The notes beneath the pieces are model-generated. The model was given only the letters and a program-made list of their open reading frames with translations. It did no database searches and had not been told where the DNA came from. From Mugil cephalus (lineage: Eukaryota; Chordata; Actinopteri; Mugiliformes; Mugilidae), in the NCBI RefSeq assembly GCF_022458985.1, contig NC_061771.1, positions 15,787,001 through 15,851,000 on the forward strand: 64,000 nt of DNA, in the 5' to 3' direction. Positions 1 through 11,134 of the stretch are shown here, one piece after another. The translations under genes were made by a program, and so were the position numbers. Numbering within the stretch: position 1 is the stretch's first letter; each line of letters starts with the position of its first letter.

Positions 1-1175
1 GATGTACTCTTAGATTAAGTGAAGTCTACAGCGATGTCTACAAAAATACACGCAGCGTGTACGCTGAGCTCAGCTCAGACGTACTCCTCTCTGCTGGCCC
101 TTCCTCCCCGGTCCCAAACCGCCACAGCATGAAAGACGGTCTGTACGCGGCGTGGTAGCAGGAGACTTGTATGGACCTTGTCGACAGCTTCAGATGAACC
201 ATTCCCCAAAGAAACACAAACTGGGGAGTTTTTTTTTGTTGTTTTTTTTCCCTCAACCCTGAAATTTCCTCCAAAAAAAAAAAAAAAACTTTTAAAAGCC
301 TGGGTTCAGAGTAGCTTTGATTTTTGATATATTGCTCGGCTTAAAAGAGATTTAGCAACGAGGCAGCGCTCACAAGACGAGTATTACAACTTGACACGGA
401 AGGCTGAAAGTCTGAAAAAGAAAAAGGTTTTGTAACCTGTTACGAAACGGTCAGCATCTTCTGTTGTCTTCGTTTTATCTGGAGAAATGTTAAAACATTG
501 GACCGGTGAGAGCGATGAGCTCATCGGCCGGAGCCCGCGAGCAGCCAGAGCGTTTTCCACATTTCAGGTATTTCTAATCACTTGCGAACTAGTTAGTAAG
601 CAGAGGGCGAAGAGAGCGGGCCGGGAGGTTTTGGCGAGGTCGTGTGATTCTTGGTAATGTCACGCAGGAGGCTGGTTTACAAATCAGCGTGCAGACGTTT
701 TCTCAGGAAAATATTCCTTGGCACAGTGTGGCTGCTACGGTTCCCGCCACTGTATGCTGTGCAATTTGTATTTGCTTAGGGTGTTAATGAAAGGTTGCAT
801 GAATAATTAAACATAAACAAAGCATGTGATTCCAAATTAGCTGCAGCTATGCAAACAGGCGCAGTATGTGGGGAGCGATAGGCTGATGTGATGCTGACCT
901 CTAGTGGCCACCTCTTCACCGGCTATAGTTTGGAGTTTGGAATTTCTTTTTTTTTTTTTTTTTCCCAGAAATTATTTTAATTTAGTTTGCCTTATTTTTT
1001 TATAGGTAGGGTTAGGGTTGGGTCAGTGGAGAGAGACAGGAAGTAATGCAGTGAGGCTTCATTCCTGAATCAAACCTAATCCAGTCTATTCTAATACAAA
1101 CACTCCAGCATTAAATACACTTTTGTGACTGTTATAATCTTCAGTTTGTGTTGAAACTGTGTAAGAAAGGTGGTT
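1..1175. other. No gene seen; left-edge intergenic DNA
   Basis: I see no convincing exon in this stretch. It holds homopolymer runs (T and A tracts near 230-290 and 945-965) and ordinary AT-rich sequence. The short open frames here have no recognisable protein similarity and no plausible splice context. A neighbouring gene outside the window could have its untranslated region here, but nothing shows that. Confidence 0.5.
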
Positions 1176-1716
1176 ATTGAACCGTGTGATCATTTCACCT
1201 TCCTAATATTGTGGAGGTCTCCCTTGTGCCTCCAAAACAGTTGTGAGTCATCAGAGAATGGACATGGGTCTTCTGTGGGTGTCCTGTTGTGTCTGGTAAC
1301 ATAACGTTGTTAGTGGGGGTCTTTATGGGTCCTATGGGTTGAGGGGAGGGGTCTCTGTGGATCATCCCACAGATACTTGATCAGTTTCTAGTGAATTTGG
1401 AGGCCAGGTCAACACCTTGTGCTGTTTTTCATGTTTTTTTGAGTTGTTCCTAAACCGTTTTTGTGTGAGTCAGGTTGCATTCTGCTGGGGATGACTGCTG
1501 CCTTCAAGGACTTTCAATGTTTTGTGGTGTTGGTCCTGGTCTGGTCTGGTCTGGTCTGGTCTGGTCTGGTCTGGTCTGGTCTGGTCTGGTCTGGTCTAGG
1601 TGGGTGGTACATGTCTAAGTAACATCGACACTAATCCCAGTTCCAAATGCTCCCCAGCAGATCAAGGTTACTTACTTCGCCTTTCAGTGGTTTTAATGTT
1701 GTGGCTGATCAGTGTA
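1176..1716 (-). mobile_element. Tc1/mariner-like element, copy A (decayed)
   Basis: The right end reads GGCTGATCAGTGTA, the terminal inverted repeat shared with copy B at 4094-4470. The interior matches copies B and C in reverse complement, including the stretch that in copy B encodes the Tc1-type WPPNS motif near the DDE catalytic end. The transposase is not open and the left end is badly worn. A CTGGT microsatellite has grown inside this copy. It lies in intergenic DNA upstream of mcub. Confidence 0.75.
1536..1595 (+). repeat. (CTGGT)12 microsatellite inside Tc1 copy A
   Basis: Twelve perfect tandem CTGGT units. Copies B and C of the same transposon have only about two units at the matching place, so the array appears to have expanded from a seed already present in the element. 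Confidence 0.9.
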
Positions 1717-2728
1717 TAAGCATGTCTACTATCTTCTTTATATTTTAAAAAGCGAGCATATACGTGAATTGTTTCACATTCATTCAGTGAAATGAATACC
1801 TCCCTTCCTACTATGCAAATAAGAAGAGTAAATATTTTACCTCCATTCATCACTGATTCACTCTACTCTACTAAAAAAAACACACACAACTCTACTGTTC
1901 ATTGACCCCAAACTATTTCCCTGCCAACAAAAAAAAACCCTTTTACCCCTTTTTTTTGTCCTACAAGTTAAGGAAGGCCCACTTCCCATGTCCTCCATTA
2001 CTTTTTAAGCCCCCTCCAAATCGCGCACACACACACCCCACCAGGCTCAATTAACACTTCAGCTCTGGAGGGTGTGAATTATTTAGAGATGAATTATTAA
2101 TAAATAATAACAAAGGGGCCCGCGGGAGACGGGGCCCGGTCAATTAGGGGAGAAGGGAAAAGTGAAGACACGCGGCGGGGGGTTGGAAGCAGGGGATCTG
2201 CAGCTGATCTGATCTGCGCCTCATCATTAACGCCGGCCGTCAGACACAATTACCTCACTTCCACGCTCCCTGGCACTTCAAACAACAGCCCGTCCCTCTC
2301 ACTCTCAGGGCCCCGAACTTTCTGCTGCCTCGCTGCAGTCAACGCACGCTCATTCTCAGGCTGTGTCATGGGAGCGGACATTGATACGCTTCGGCGTGGA
2401 CACTACGTGTTACTGATAAAATCAAACCTCTATCAAACTGCAGAATAAACCCATTTGGTGAGTTGGTCCGTAAAGACACATAAGCACTGCCAAAAACAAA
2501 CAAACAAAAACAAGCAGAAGCAGGGATTGCTTACTGATATAAATGGGCTAACAGGACTAAGCCCTCCCAAGCTAACACAAAAAAAGATGAGAAAGCTATT
2601 TTTTTACGTTTAAGGGTAGAAACTGTGCCAAAAAGTCAAAGGAAAAACATAGAATATCTCTAAATGGACAGATTTTTTACAGCCCCAGCGTTTCCGTCCG
2701 CTTCCATTCATTTAATCCTTGTAGGTGA
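1717..2728. other. Intergenic DNA; no exon seen
   Basis: Simple A-rich and CA-rich stretches at 1870-2040 are followed by an unusually mixed GC/AT block (2035-2400, listed separately). I found no coding exon. Confidence 0.5.
2035..2400. promoter_or_regulatory. Candidate conserved non-coding element
   Basis: This block looks unlike its repeat-rich surroundings. It has several CAATTA homeodomain-type cores, an AT-rich ATTATTAATAAATAATAA tract and an AACAAAGG match to the SOX/TCF-LEF site, next to GC-rich patches. It contains no open reading frame of note and no repeat I recognise. The regulatory role is an inference from composition and motifs only; an alignment with other fish would be needed to show conservation. 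Confidence 0.3.
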
Positions 2729-3220
2729 TTGACAGGTGTCATGTCATACCCCTGTCATTCACTGATCATTTGGGCGAAACTGGTCGTAAGTGGTGCTGGT
2801 GCCAGAGTGGGAGGAGTTAGAAGAAGTTCAGCCGTGGCCGTCGTTAGCATGAAAGAGGTGGATTACTTGATTTCTAATCTATTTTCCTCAATGTCTTTGG
2901 AGGAAAAGTTGGAAATTAAGATACTGGGATCACATCAGCCAAACGATGTTCAAATAACTCAACGACAAAATGGTAAGTTTTGTATTTCTTGTTTTGAAAG
3001 AAAGGACTGGCTAACGGCAAGTGTGACCAAGACTTCGGTTTTCTGTTTTCCTGCTTTTTGTAGGAGATATGGCATCGAACCAACGAGCAACAGTGGATCT
3101 GAAACATTTGTCGGACAAAATTAGAAAACAGGGAAGTGCAAGTCACATCGAAACAGTGATATGAAAATGCTGATTCAGCACTGCAGGACGTACGGTGGTT
3201 TGTAATGACGCCTCCCACAT
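2729..3220 (+). pseudogene. hAT/ZMYM1-like transposase fragment (TTF-type zinc-finger region)
   Basis: The + strand reads SMSLEEKLEIK then a stretch ending KDWLTASVTK and VFCFPAFC, which resembles the N-terminal region of teleost ZMYM1-like proteins (hAT transposase relatives). In that family the LEEK...KRLG segment precedes a TTF-type zinc finger with a W-L-T-x-S...FCFPC signature. A different frame after about 3060 continues the same family pattern (VDLKHLSDKIRKQGSASHIE), so a small intron or frame shift separates the two. No catalytic domain follows. I read this as a decayed, 3'-truncated copy. Confidence 0.55.
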
Positions 3221-3229
3221 GGGAGGACG

Positions 3230-4093
3230 AGGTTCAAATCTCAGTCAAGATTAATATAAAATGGATTTTCCCCCGTAGTGCAGTGTTGGTTGTCATAGTT
3301 TGAGTAAGTGAAGATTCTCAGCTAAAGCCACGTAAGTAAAGTTATTTCATTTTTTGTCAATACTTCCCCAGAAGTTGCACTTGTTGTGATCGTCATGTCG
3401 GCCCTATGATTAATGCCTGAAGAAGTGACTGAATAGAGCAACACTTGCATCTAATTGGGCTTAGAAGGGAATACTTCCCTCTCTGGCATCGCCACTTGCT
3501 GGTCGTTTTGGTTCATCATTACCTTTGTTTTTTTGTGTGTTTTCACACTGTGATGTTATATTCAACTGTCTCAGGTTCAAACTGCACTTTTCACATACAC
3601 ATATTGAATCTTTTCATTCAATAAAATTGAGAAGTTGAAAATTTGTCATTAAGGAGTGATTGGATGAGGACTGGATGAGGACCACTGGTGTAGAGCACTA
3701 AAGAGGTGTAGTGTACCTGTAATTCATGTAGCTGTGTGTATTGTAGGCGGTGTTTCTTTTGCTAGTGTGTTACCTATTTAATCGGTATTATGCATTTGTT
3801 AGCCCAACCACCAAGTTTAACCACCAGCTGCCACTGAGTAGAAGGGTGACAGAAACACCTGATAAGCTAAGTTCATATACTACATGTGTACAGTAAAGTC
3901 TTTGTAAAAGTTAGTCTGATTAACTAATATGGATTTTACTTGTCAGGGTTCATCTGTGATGTTGTTTGTCTCCTTACATCCATAATTCTCCAACTATATT
4001 CACCAGTAAAAAAAAAAAATTATTATCCAGTGTGAGATGGAAATATCCACTGAGACATCTACTAATCCTACACAAGCAATACTTAGATGGAGA
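3230..4093. other. Intergenic DNA; no gene seen
   Basis: AT-rich sequence with no supported exon. A GAGGTTCAAATCTC string near 3228 resembles a tRNA B box, but no full tRNA fold or A box could be matched. Confidence 0.5.
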
Positions 4094-4470
4094 TACACTA
4101 ATCAGCCAAAACATTAAAACCACTGACAGGAGAAGTAAATAACATTGACCACCTTATAATACAATGTTCTGCTGGGAAACTTTTGGACCTGGAATTTGTG
4201 TAGATACTTGGACATGTACCACCCACCTAGACCAGACCAGGCACTCCCATCCCAAAAAAACATGACAAAAAGCACAAGGTGTTGATCTGGCCTCCAAATT
4301 CACTAGATCCCAAACTGATCAAGTATCTGTGGGATGATCCACAGGGAGCAGAGAGCACACAGAGGCCATAGGACCCAAAGATCCCAGGACACCCTGAGAA
4401 GACCCATGTCTATTCTCTGATGAGCCACAATATTAGGAAGGTGGTCATAATGTTATGCCTGATCGGTGTA
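4094..4470 (+). mobile_element. Tc1/mariner-like element, copy B (internally deleted)
   Basis: Bounded by inverted repeats: the left end TACACTAATCAGCC and the right end, which in reverse complement reads TACACCGATCAGGC. Both ends abut TA. Near 4255-4350 the + strand reads KHKVLIWPPNSLDP then IKYLWDD, a recognisable worn form of the Tc1 transposase tail (WPPNSPDLNPI..LWD). Full-length Tc1 elements are about 1.2-1.6 kb; this 377-bp copy has lost most of its transposase and is inactive. Confidence 0.85.
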
Positions 4471-7400
4471 TTTTGAAATAATGTGTAAAAGTGTTTATAC
4501 CTGTGGAATTATTTATCGAGTCACGTAATGCTAACTAAAGTGCACAAGGGGGCAGTATAATCACAACTTCACAGGAATGTGCCTTAACCTTTTCAAAATA
4601 ATCTCCATATTTATGAGACAAGATTTTGTATTGAACATGATAGATAAATGTTTCATGCTGTAGGTTATCTATTAAACAAATACACTGGACATATTGTCTA
4701 ATTTTTCACCACAAAGCTGAATAAGAGTAAAGATGAAAACAAATGCTTATGGACGTGTACAGAAGTATATAAGTATCGACAGTAACAAAATGATTTCCAC
4801 AGAGGTGTTGATATCTATTTTGATTTATTTGTTTTATCATCACAAATAAATTATTACTACACCCACCACTTTGTTATTGAATAATTAACTTAAGCGAGCT
4901 GTGCAAGCAGGTTTTGTTTTTTAAGTGCAGTTATTCTCTATTGCCCAGAGCACTCGCGCCAACTCATTAGATAAATAAACTTGGCTCGTATCCTATAAAT
5001 AACTTCATTCGGCAGCAGCACTGAATGCCCTCTTACTCCGTCAGTTTGTAGCCAACATGTAAAGATAAATCAAGGAGCAAACAACAACAAAAAAACAATA
5101 ACTGGTCAGAAAATTTTACTTAACAGTGAACACCCATGGAGAAACATTTCCCTTCTGTTGTTTCTAAGTAAAATGACGAACAGATGACAATTAAAAATCA
5201 AAAGAAATGGTTTGTTTCAGAAGGGAAAAAGCCTCCTTGCCGAGAGTCAGCATATTGATTACATCCAACCTTTCTGTCATCCCTCTTCTCTCGGGGAGTA
5301 TTGATGCCCTTCACCAATCTTACAGGATTCAGTGCTCTGGTAATGGGAAACGGCATGAGGAAAGGAAGTCCTTTCCAGCACCTTTCATGAATCCAGTCCA
5401 CTGTGTCTGTATGTCGCAAGCTACACAAACCTTCACCGACGTAAACGCGACAATATGTTACATGTTTTTACAAATGCGTGCTCACATTACTTGAGTTCTG
5501 TTTGGCTTTTAAGACCAGTAGGTAAAAGTACAATCAGATGCCACGCTGTCTGGTTTCAGTTACCTTATCCATATATATGCTTAATTATTAAAGAACTGAC
5601 TGGACTCACCAGAATCAATGGATTCATAAAAGTGATTTTCCACACTAGGATTTTGTCCATTGTATCTTAGGAGCAATTTACTCCATTATTTATCATTGCA
5701 CAGTCAATAACCACCCCAAATTGTCAATGAGACCAATGCCAATAAAGATACGTATTTTAATTTAAACTAAATGGTGCGCTTTGAGATTAATCAAACAAAT
5801 AAGTTAAAAAATACTTGCATTTCACACACAAGTATAATATCAAGATTCAATATATGCATATATATCTTATAATATATCTTAATTAAAAGACATATGTGTT
5901 GTGATGTACCATCTTTAACATAACATCAAATTAACTCACTTATTAAACATGGTATGATCAGTCTACACTCAAAACAATAACTTGTTCGCAGAATGAAATA
6001 AAATTATGGAATTTACCTAAATAAAATGCTTTAATTTAGCAAGAAACTTTGTTGAAATACCTAAATGTAAATATGTTGGATCAAGATGATGTACTTGCAT
6101 TACTGTTACTTAATTACTAGGATTATGTCCAACTAGATTTGTTAGGGTAAATGTAACATACTAACATAATTTTGTAGGGCTATTAAAACTAATATGAGTT
6201 AATTTAATAGCCACTGAGTCCTCATTGTTCCTTTCCCTCACTTCTAAAAGCAGGATCTCTCTCATCTTTTTAAGTGTCTCTGCAGGTAGGGTAGGTAGGT
6301 GGGGCAGGAATTTACTTTGGCTCTTCTGGGCTTCAGTTCAACCTCTGGGCATTCCCTGAGCTTCCTGTAGGTAGGAAGCAAGTTTGTACTTTTTTTTTAA
6401 TTATATTTTTTAGCTTTAGCCTTTAATTGAAAGGATTGGAGAGAGAGGGGGAGAAAGAGGGGGACATGGAAGTGCGGGATTTGCCGGCTGCAGCGAGGAC
6501 TGTATAGCCTCAACACTGAGCTAAACACCACCCATCAAGTTTGTACTTTAAGCTCACTTCACCTTCAACTGATACAAAGAGGGGCAGTACTGATCAGGAA
6601 TTTACTGCCACCTACTGCTCTGGAGTTGTAAGCAGAGGTGATTTGCAATATTAACCCATTAGAATTTGGTTGCGTTAACATAAATTTGTTTTTTAAATTT
6701 TAAATTGTTGCATTTTATGCTAAAACTACATGATTTAGAACTGTTCGACCACAAAACACGATTTTATATAATATAAGCTACATGTTAGACTTAGGGTAAG
6801 GTAACAGACACTTAGTTTGCTTTTTTTGAGTGTAGCTGCACCACAGTGTTTAATATCGAGCTTTTGAAACCCTCTCAAATTCTGGATTTGGGTCCCACAA
6901 CCAAGACCTTGGGTGATTATTCTTCAGTTTCTAACCTGAAGGCTGTTCAGTGCTTAACAGACCCATACACAATATGATGTATTTCTGACAGTCCAAACCT
7001 GTAAAATTGTGAGTAGGGGGCAATAAGGTGAAGCTAAACCAGTCAGCCAGCAATGACTGAATTGTCAGCAATGAAGAGGAGAACAACTCATGCATGAATC
7101 CGCAGATTTGGCTACAGTAGCTAGAAGTACAGCAGATGCTGTAGTATTATTTTTCAAGGAAGGGTCCAAGTAAATTTTCTGATATATGAGATAAGAAAAT
7201 AAATTCAGGTTTCAGAGCATTCAACAGCAAGGACAAAATTATGCTACACAACTACAGTATCTCTAGAAATCTCAGGTTCAGAAACAGAAAGAAATACCCA
7301 CAGTTCCAAGACATTCGTCCATTATTTAGGTAAAGTAAATGAGACAGATACATGACCTAATCTGAGTACTTTGCAGAGACTAACCTGTCCAAGAGTAGCA

Positions 7401-8040
7401 GACGACCTCCCAGTCCGTCCTCAGTCAGTTCTCTTCTTTCAGTGCTCTCCAACAGGGGAAAACCCAGTAGTAGCTCCGCGCTGGTGAGGTGACAAGACCA
7501 GATATTTCTGTCATTCTCTCACTCCGACAGTAAAATAAGTCTTCAGTAAATGTGTCAAGCATCAAGCAACGAAGCCAGACAATAACATCAAAATGTATTC
7601 TAACAGTGAAAAATATTGCCTTCAGTTGGTCTTCTGTTAACCATGTTCCTGTGGGGAAATCATAAGCATGACCCCCTCTTGTGGTTTTTTATTTAGACTG
7701 GTTGCTGATGTTTTTAGCATTGGTGGGAATATATAAGTTAATATTTTGTAATTTACTTATGTCTGTTGTCTTATGTCTCTTATGTCTTTGTAATTTCTAC
7801 GTTGGTAGTTAACTTGCTAAACTGTTAGCCGCAAGTGCAAGTGTGCACGGCTGTATGAATGATATCTGTGCTTTTCATTCTGTGCAAGTCAAAATGTCTT
7901 CTGTGAAAAATATCTATCCATAAAAATCTCCATTCCTGTATTATTTTGGGAGGTGGATTTATTGTTGTCTCACCTGACTTGCCCAGGATACTAGCATGAG
8001 CATTGGAGTTGAGGTTGCGATGGTGAGGTTGGCTAATGGC
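4471..8040. other. Gene-free intergenic DNA
   Basis: AT-rich intergenic sequence. No exon, RNA gene or promoter could be supported apart from the tRNA-like repeat at 6395-6535. The short overlapping open frames at 5198-5670 on both strands have no recognisable similarity. Confidence 0.5.
6395..6535 (-). repeat. Degenerate tRNA-derived SINE-like repeat
   Basis: Read on the minus strand the sequence begins GGTGTTTAGCTCAGTGTTGAG, which fits a pol III A box (TAGCTCAGT), followed 35-40 bases on by a worn B box. The purine-rich GGGGGAGAAAG tail is the arrangement seen in a common tRNA-like fish repeat. It is too degraded to be a functional tRNA. Confidence 0.5.
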
Positions 8041-8170
8041 AGCTACGATGTTGTCTCATCTCATCTTCTACTACTGCTTATCCTCACTAGGGTCAAGGGG
8101 TTGCTGAAGCCTGTCCCAGCTGTCATTGGGCGAGAGGACAGATCGCGAGTCTATCGCAGGGCTACCACTC
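8041..8170 (+). repeat. Dispersed teleost repeat, copy 1
   Basis: Starts with the TCATCTCATCTT end and continues GTCCCAGCTGTCATTGGGCG and GTCTATCGCAGGGCTA. The same motif set occurs, inverted and fuller, at 55230-55560, and as a short piece at 56868-56955. I recognise the motif as abundant in fish genomes but cannot assign a Repbase family with confidence. Confidence 0.6.
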
Positions 8171-8184
8171 TCACGCTTAATCGA

Positions 8185-8700
8185 GCTATGCTCAAAATTT
8201 GACTTTCTGAATACAGTCCTTCAGTCCTTGTCCCAGTTTACATGCAGCTGAGAAAATCCAAAAAAAAAAAAAAAAAATGATGGGAACATGTCCTCCTCCA
8301 CCACACTAGGTGGTGATATGTGTCTTTTCAGCGAGATAATACCACGTTAATAAAGCTCGCTTTCCAGTTGACCTTTGCATCATATAATAAACAAAAGTCC
8401 TTCATGCTGCAGACGGGTATTTCAAACAACAACCAGATGGATAATAATACATTATAGAGCTATGCGGTTTCACCCAAAAATCTGATTTGTGTAAACATGT
8501 GCCCTTTCGATAAAGGTCATTCCATTGCAAAACCACATCTTGTTGTAGAAAAGCTGTAGTACACATCTCAGGCGTATGGGTGGCGCTGTTTATGCTACAG
8601 CCAAAAAAAGAAGATGAAGAGGTGGAGCGTACACATCAATCCTGCGCACCGCATACAAACATAAATCTGGATTACACTCTGAAATCCTTTTAAGCTCATC
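8185..8700 (+). mobile_element. Diverged relative of the foldback element at 16710-17327
   Basis: Shares long similarity with 16730-16950: GAGCTATGCTCAAAATT, GTCCTTGTCCCAGTTTACAT, CACTAGGTGG, GTGTCTTTTCAGCG, GATAATACCACGT and CATTTCAAACAACAACCAGA in the same order and spacing. The ends are not clean here. A non-autonomous DNA transposon is likely. No protein is encoded. Confidence 0.6.
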
Positions 8701-11134
8701 ATAGTGACGTAGCAACAGTATATATTGCCTTAGCTACCTAACAAGGCTCAATATCTGACGCAGCACTGTCACAAGCCTGTAGTCGACCATTGCTGTTGCT
8801 ATGAGATGTTGGGGGCTGGAGGGGCATGGGGTGAGGCAATGACATTGTGTTCGTATCAGGTGTCCACGAATGAAAAAAAGGAATCACACAGGCTCCATAT
8901 TTGTCTTTTTAGCCTGGGACCTGGATTCAAAAAGGTGCAGTTCCAGTCACCGAAAAATCCAGATCTGCTATGATGGTCAGCCTAAACCTGTAAGTCATCT
9001 ATTGCGTTATTTGTACTACTGCGCAGGGCTATTTTGGTTTGGAAATTCTGGTGGGGTCATGCCATAATGCAGTCCAGAAATACCATAATACCAAATACTC
9101 AACATTAAGACAATAATAATAAAAAATAAATAAAATTAAAAAACAAAACAATGCACAGCTCACGCTATTCAGCTCCAAAGACAGGTACAAAGCTCCATGG
9201 GGAGCCCACATGAGGTTGTGTCCCCAACACACACCCAGACATATATTGCCAGTTTGACATTACACATTATAAATCATTATAAATCAAACAATTTGTAAAC
9301 TATACATCATTTCCATTTAGATTAATATCAATTAGACTCAACGAGCTCTTGACAAGCTACCGGTTAACCAAGTTTTCTGCTTAAACAACTCCTGGTTCAA
9401 TGTCCTGGTTTTGTCTTTTCCCTCTTGATAAATGATCAAATCTTATCTATTTATCTCTCAAGAGGTAAAGCTCTAAGAAGCAAGGTAGTCAACTCCACTC
9501 ATCATACAATGAATGAATGAAATATGATATAACAACCAGTACATACATCAGCTGAGCTAGCGAGACATGTGCAGTCCCCATCCTTGCTTCAAATCAGCCA
9601 AAGAGAAGCACTCTGGGGCACTGAACTTCATGCCCTATGGCCCAAACTGAAGCGCAGCAGTTCACCAGTCCTCAACACTGCAGGCCAAAGCCATCTCGTC
9701 TGTGCACCACTAAGCAGAAACAGAGACGCAGCATCAGGCACAATGAACTATTTACACAGAACTACACTACCAAAAGTGTATACAGAGGGAATTGCGTTCA
9801 TCAAATAAAAACTGAGGATATTTAATAGGGACAAAGTTCATTAACTTATGCACAACAACATTTTTGACACAGGAAATCAAAAGCTTATAATCCTCCCTTG
9901 TGCAGCAGCGCCCGCTGGGCCCACCGGCTGCTAATGCAAGGACACCGCTGCTTATGTGAAATGTGTATGTGTAATGCCACACCCAAACACTAGGTAGCTG
10001 GTGTCTTTTTTTGCCACTTGGGTTAATTTTTTTTCTAATTCCTGATCACTTTCAACAATGGCGGCTGGAACTTCTACTGATCCAAAACAATCGATACAAA
10101 AATTGTGGAGATGAATAAGTAGTTGGGAAAAAGTAAACAACTCAGCAGACCAATCACAGCCCTTGCGGGTTGCGTCTCCACAGTGGGTACCTTTCTGGGG
10201 AAGTGCACGTCAGCTACACATTGAGGTGTGCCCAAAAGCATAAATTCCACATATATCCCACAGTACCGTAAAAGAACCATTGGTGGATGGGACTTGGGCC
10301 AAACAAAAACAATGAAGTTCGCATCAAATAATTATTTTTTCCTGTATGGTTTTTGTCATTTTGGTAGTTAATATGTTGCTGATATATACTAAAGGGTACA
10401 TTTGTATGTTAAGTTTTGCTTTACTTAGTTATTTGACCATAAAAAAACAGGATGTGACATCGTGATGAGATGTCATTGACAGCTGCTCCTTGAGAAGGTC
10501 TGGTAGGACAATGGATGTAGGAAGAAAACATATAAATAAATACTGTATGTGCAGTGTAAAATCCATTTTTTTTTTGTGGCAGAAGCCAGAAAACGTTCAT
10601 CTGCAGCTAATTAATGAGGACAAACTACTGTGTGAGTGGCATGCGCAAAATGTCCCTAGGGTTTCAAGACGACCCCGGGGTGGTCCCCGAGCCGCAGGTT
10701 GTTAACCAGCTGTTCAGTTAATGGGACTCCTAGCCATATAGCTACTAGCTGCCAGTCGGTGATTTAATGGGCTTGGACAAATAAATCGTCAGAGGGTGAG
10801 GTGGTTTTGGATGCCGACAGTTCCCGGGGGCTGGGCAGCCGGATAGCTGGGCACATACTTTCATGAAAACAGACCGAAGCAGAAGGAAAGAAAAAAAAAG
10901 GAGGGGAAAGGAAACGGAGTGTGGCACGAACCGCGGATGCTGTCAGGAGGAAATGGTTTGCAGCTCGGGCTGTGTCGTTCCTCCCTCTGTCCCGTAGCTA
11001 ACATCTCATCTATTGTTATTCACACGGACTATAGCCTTTGTTAAACCTGGAACAACGGACTCACATCGCGCCTGTTTTGGACGTATCTCCTTCCCCCGGT
11101 ATGCACCGAGAAGACAGCTGAACGCGGTTTGACG
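8700..11134. other. Upstream region of mcub; no gene seen
   Basis: No exon can be supported. The 9569-9825 stretch has two overlapping + open frames without recognisable similarity. From about 10640 the sequence becomes more GC-rich and CpG-rich, leading into the mcub first exon, so the promoter probably lies in about 10700-11130. I could not pick out a TATA box. Confidence 0.5.

Noticed and set aside
3190-3245. Possible tRNA gene with B box GGTTCAAATCTC
   Set aside because: No matching A box, no cloverleaf stems could be drawn; likely chance or a worn SINE head.
9569-9825. Possible exon with overlapping + strand frames
   Set aside because: No recognisable family, no clear splice sites and no conserved motif; left unannotated.
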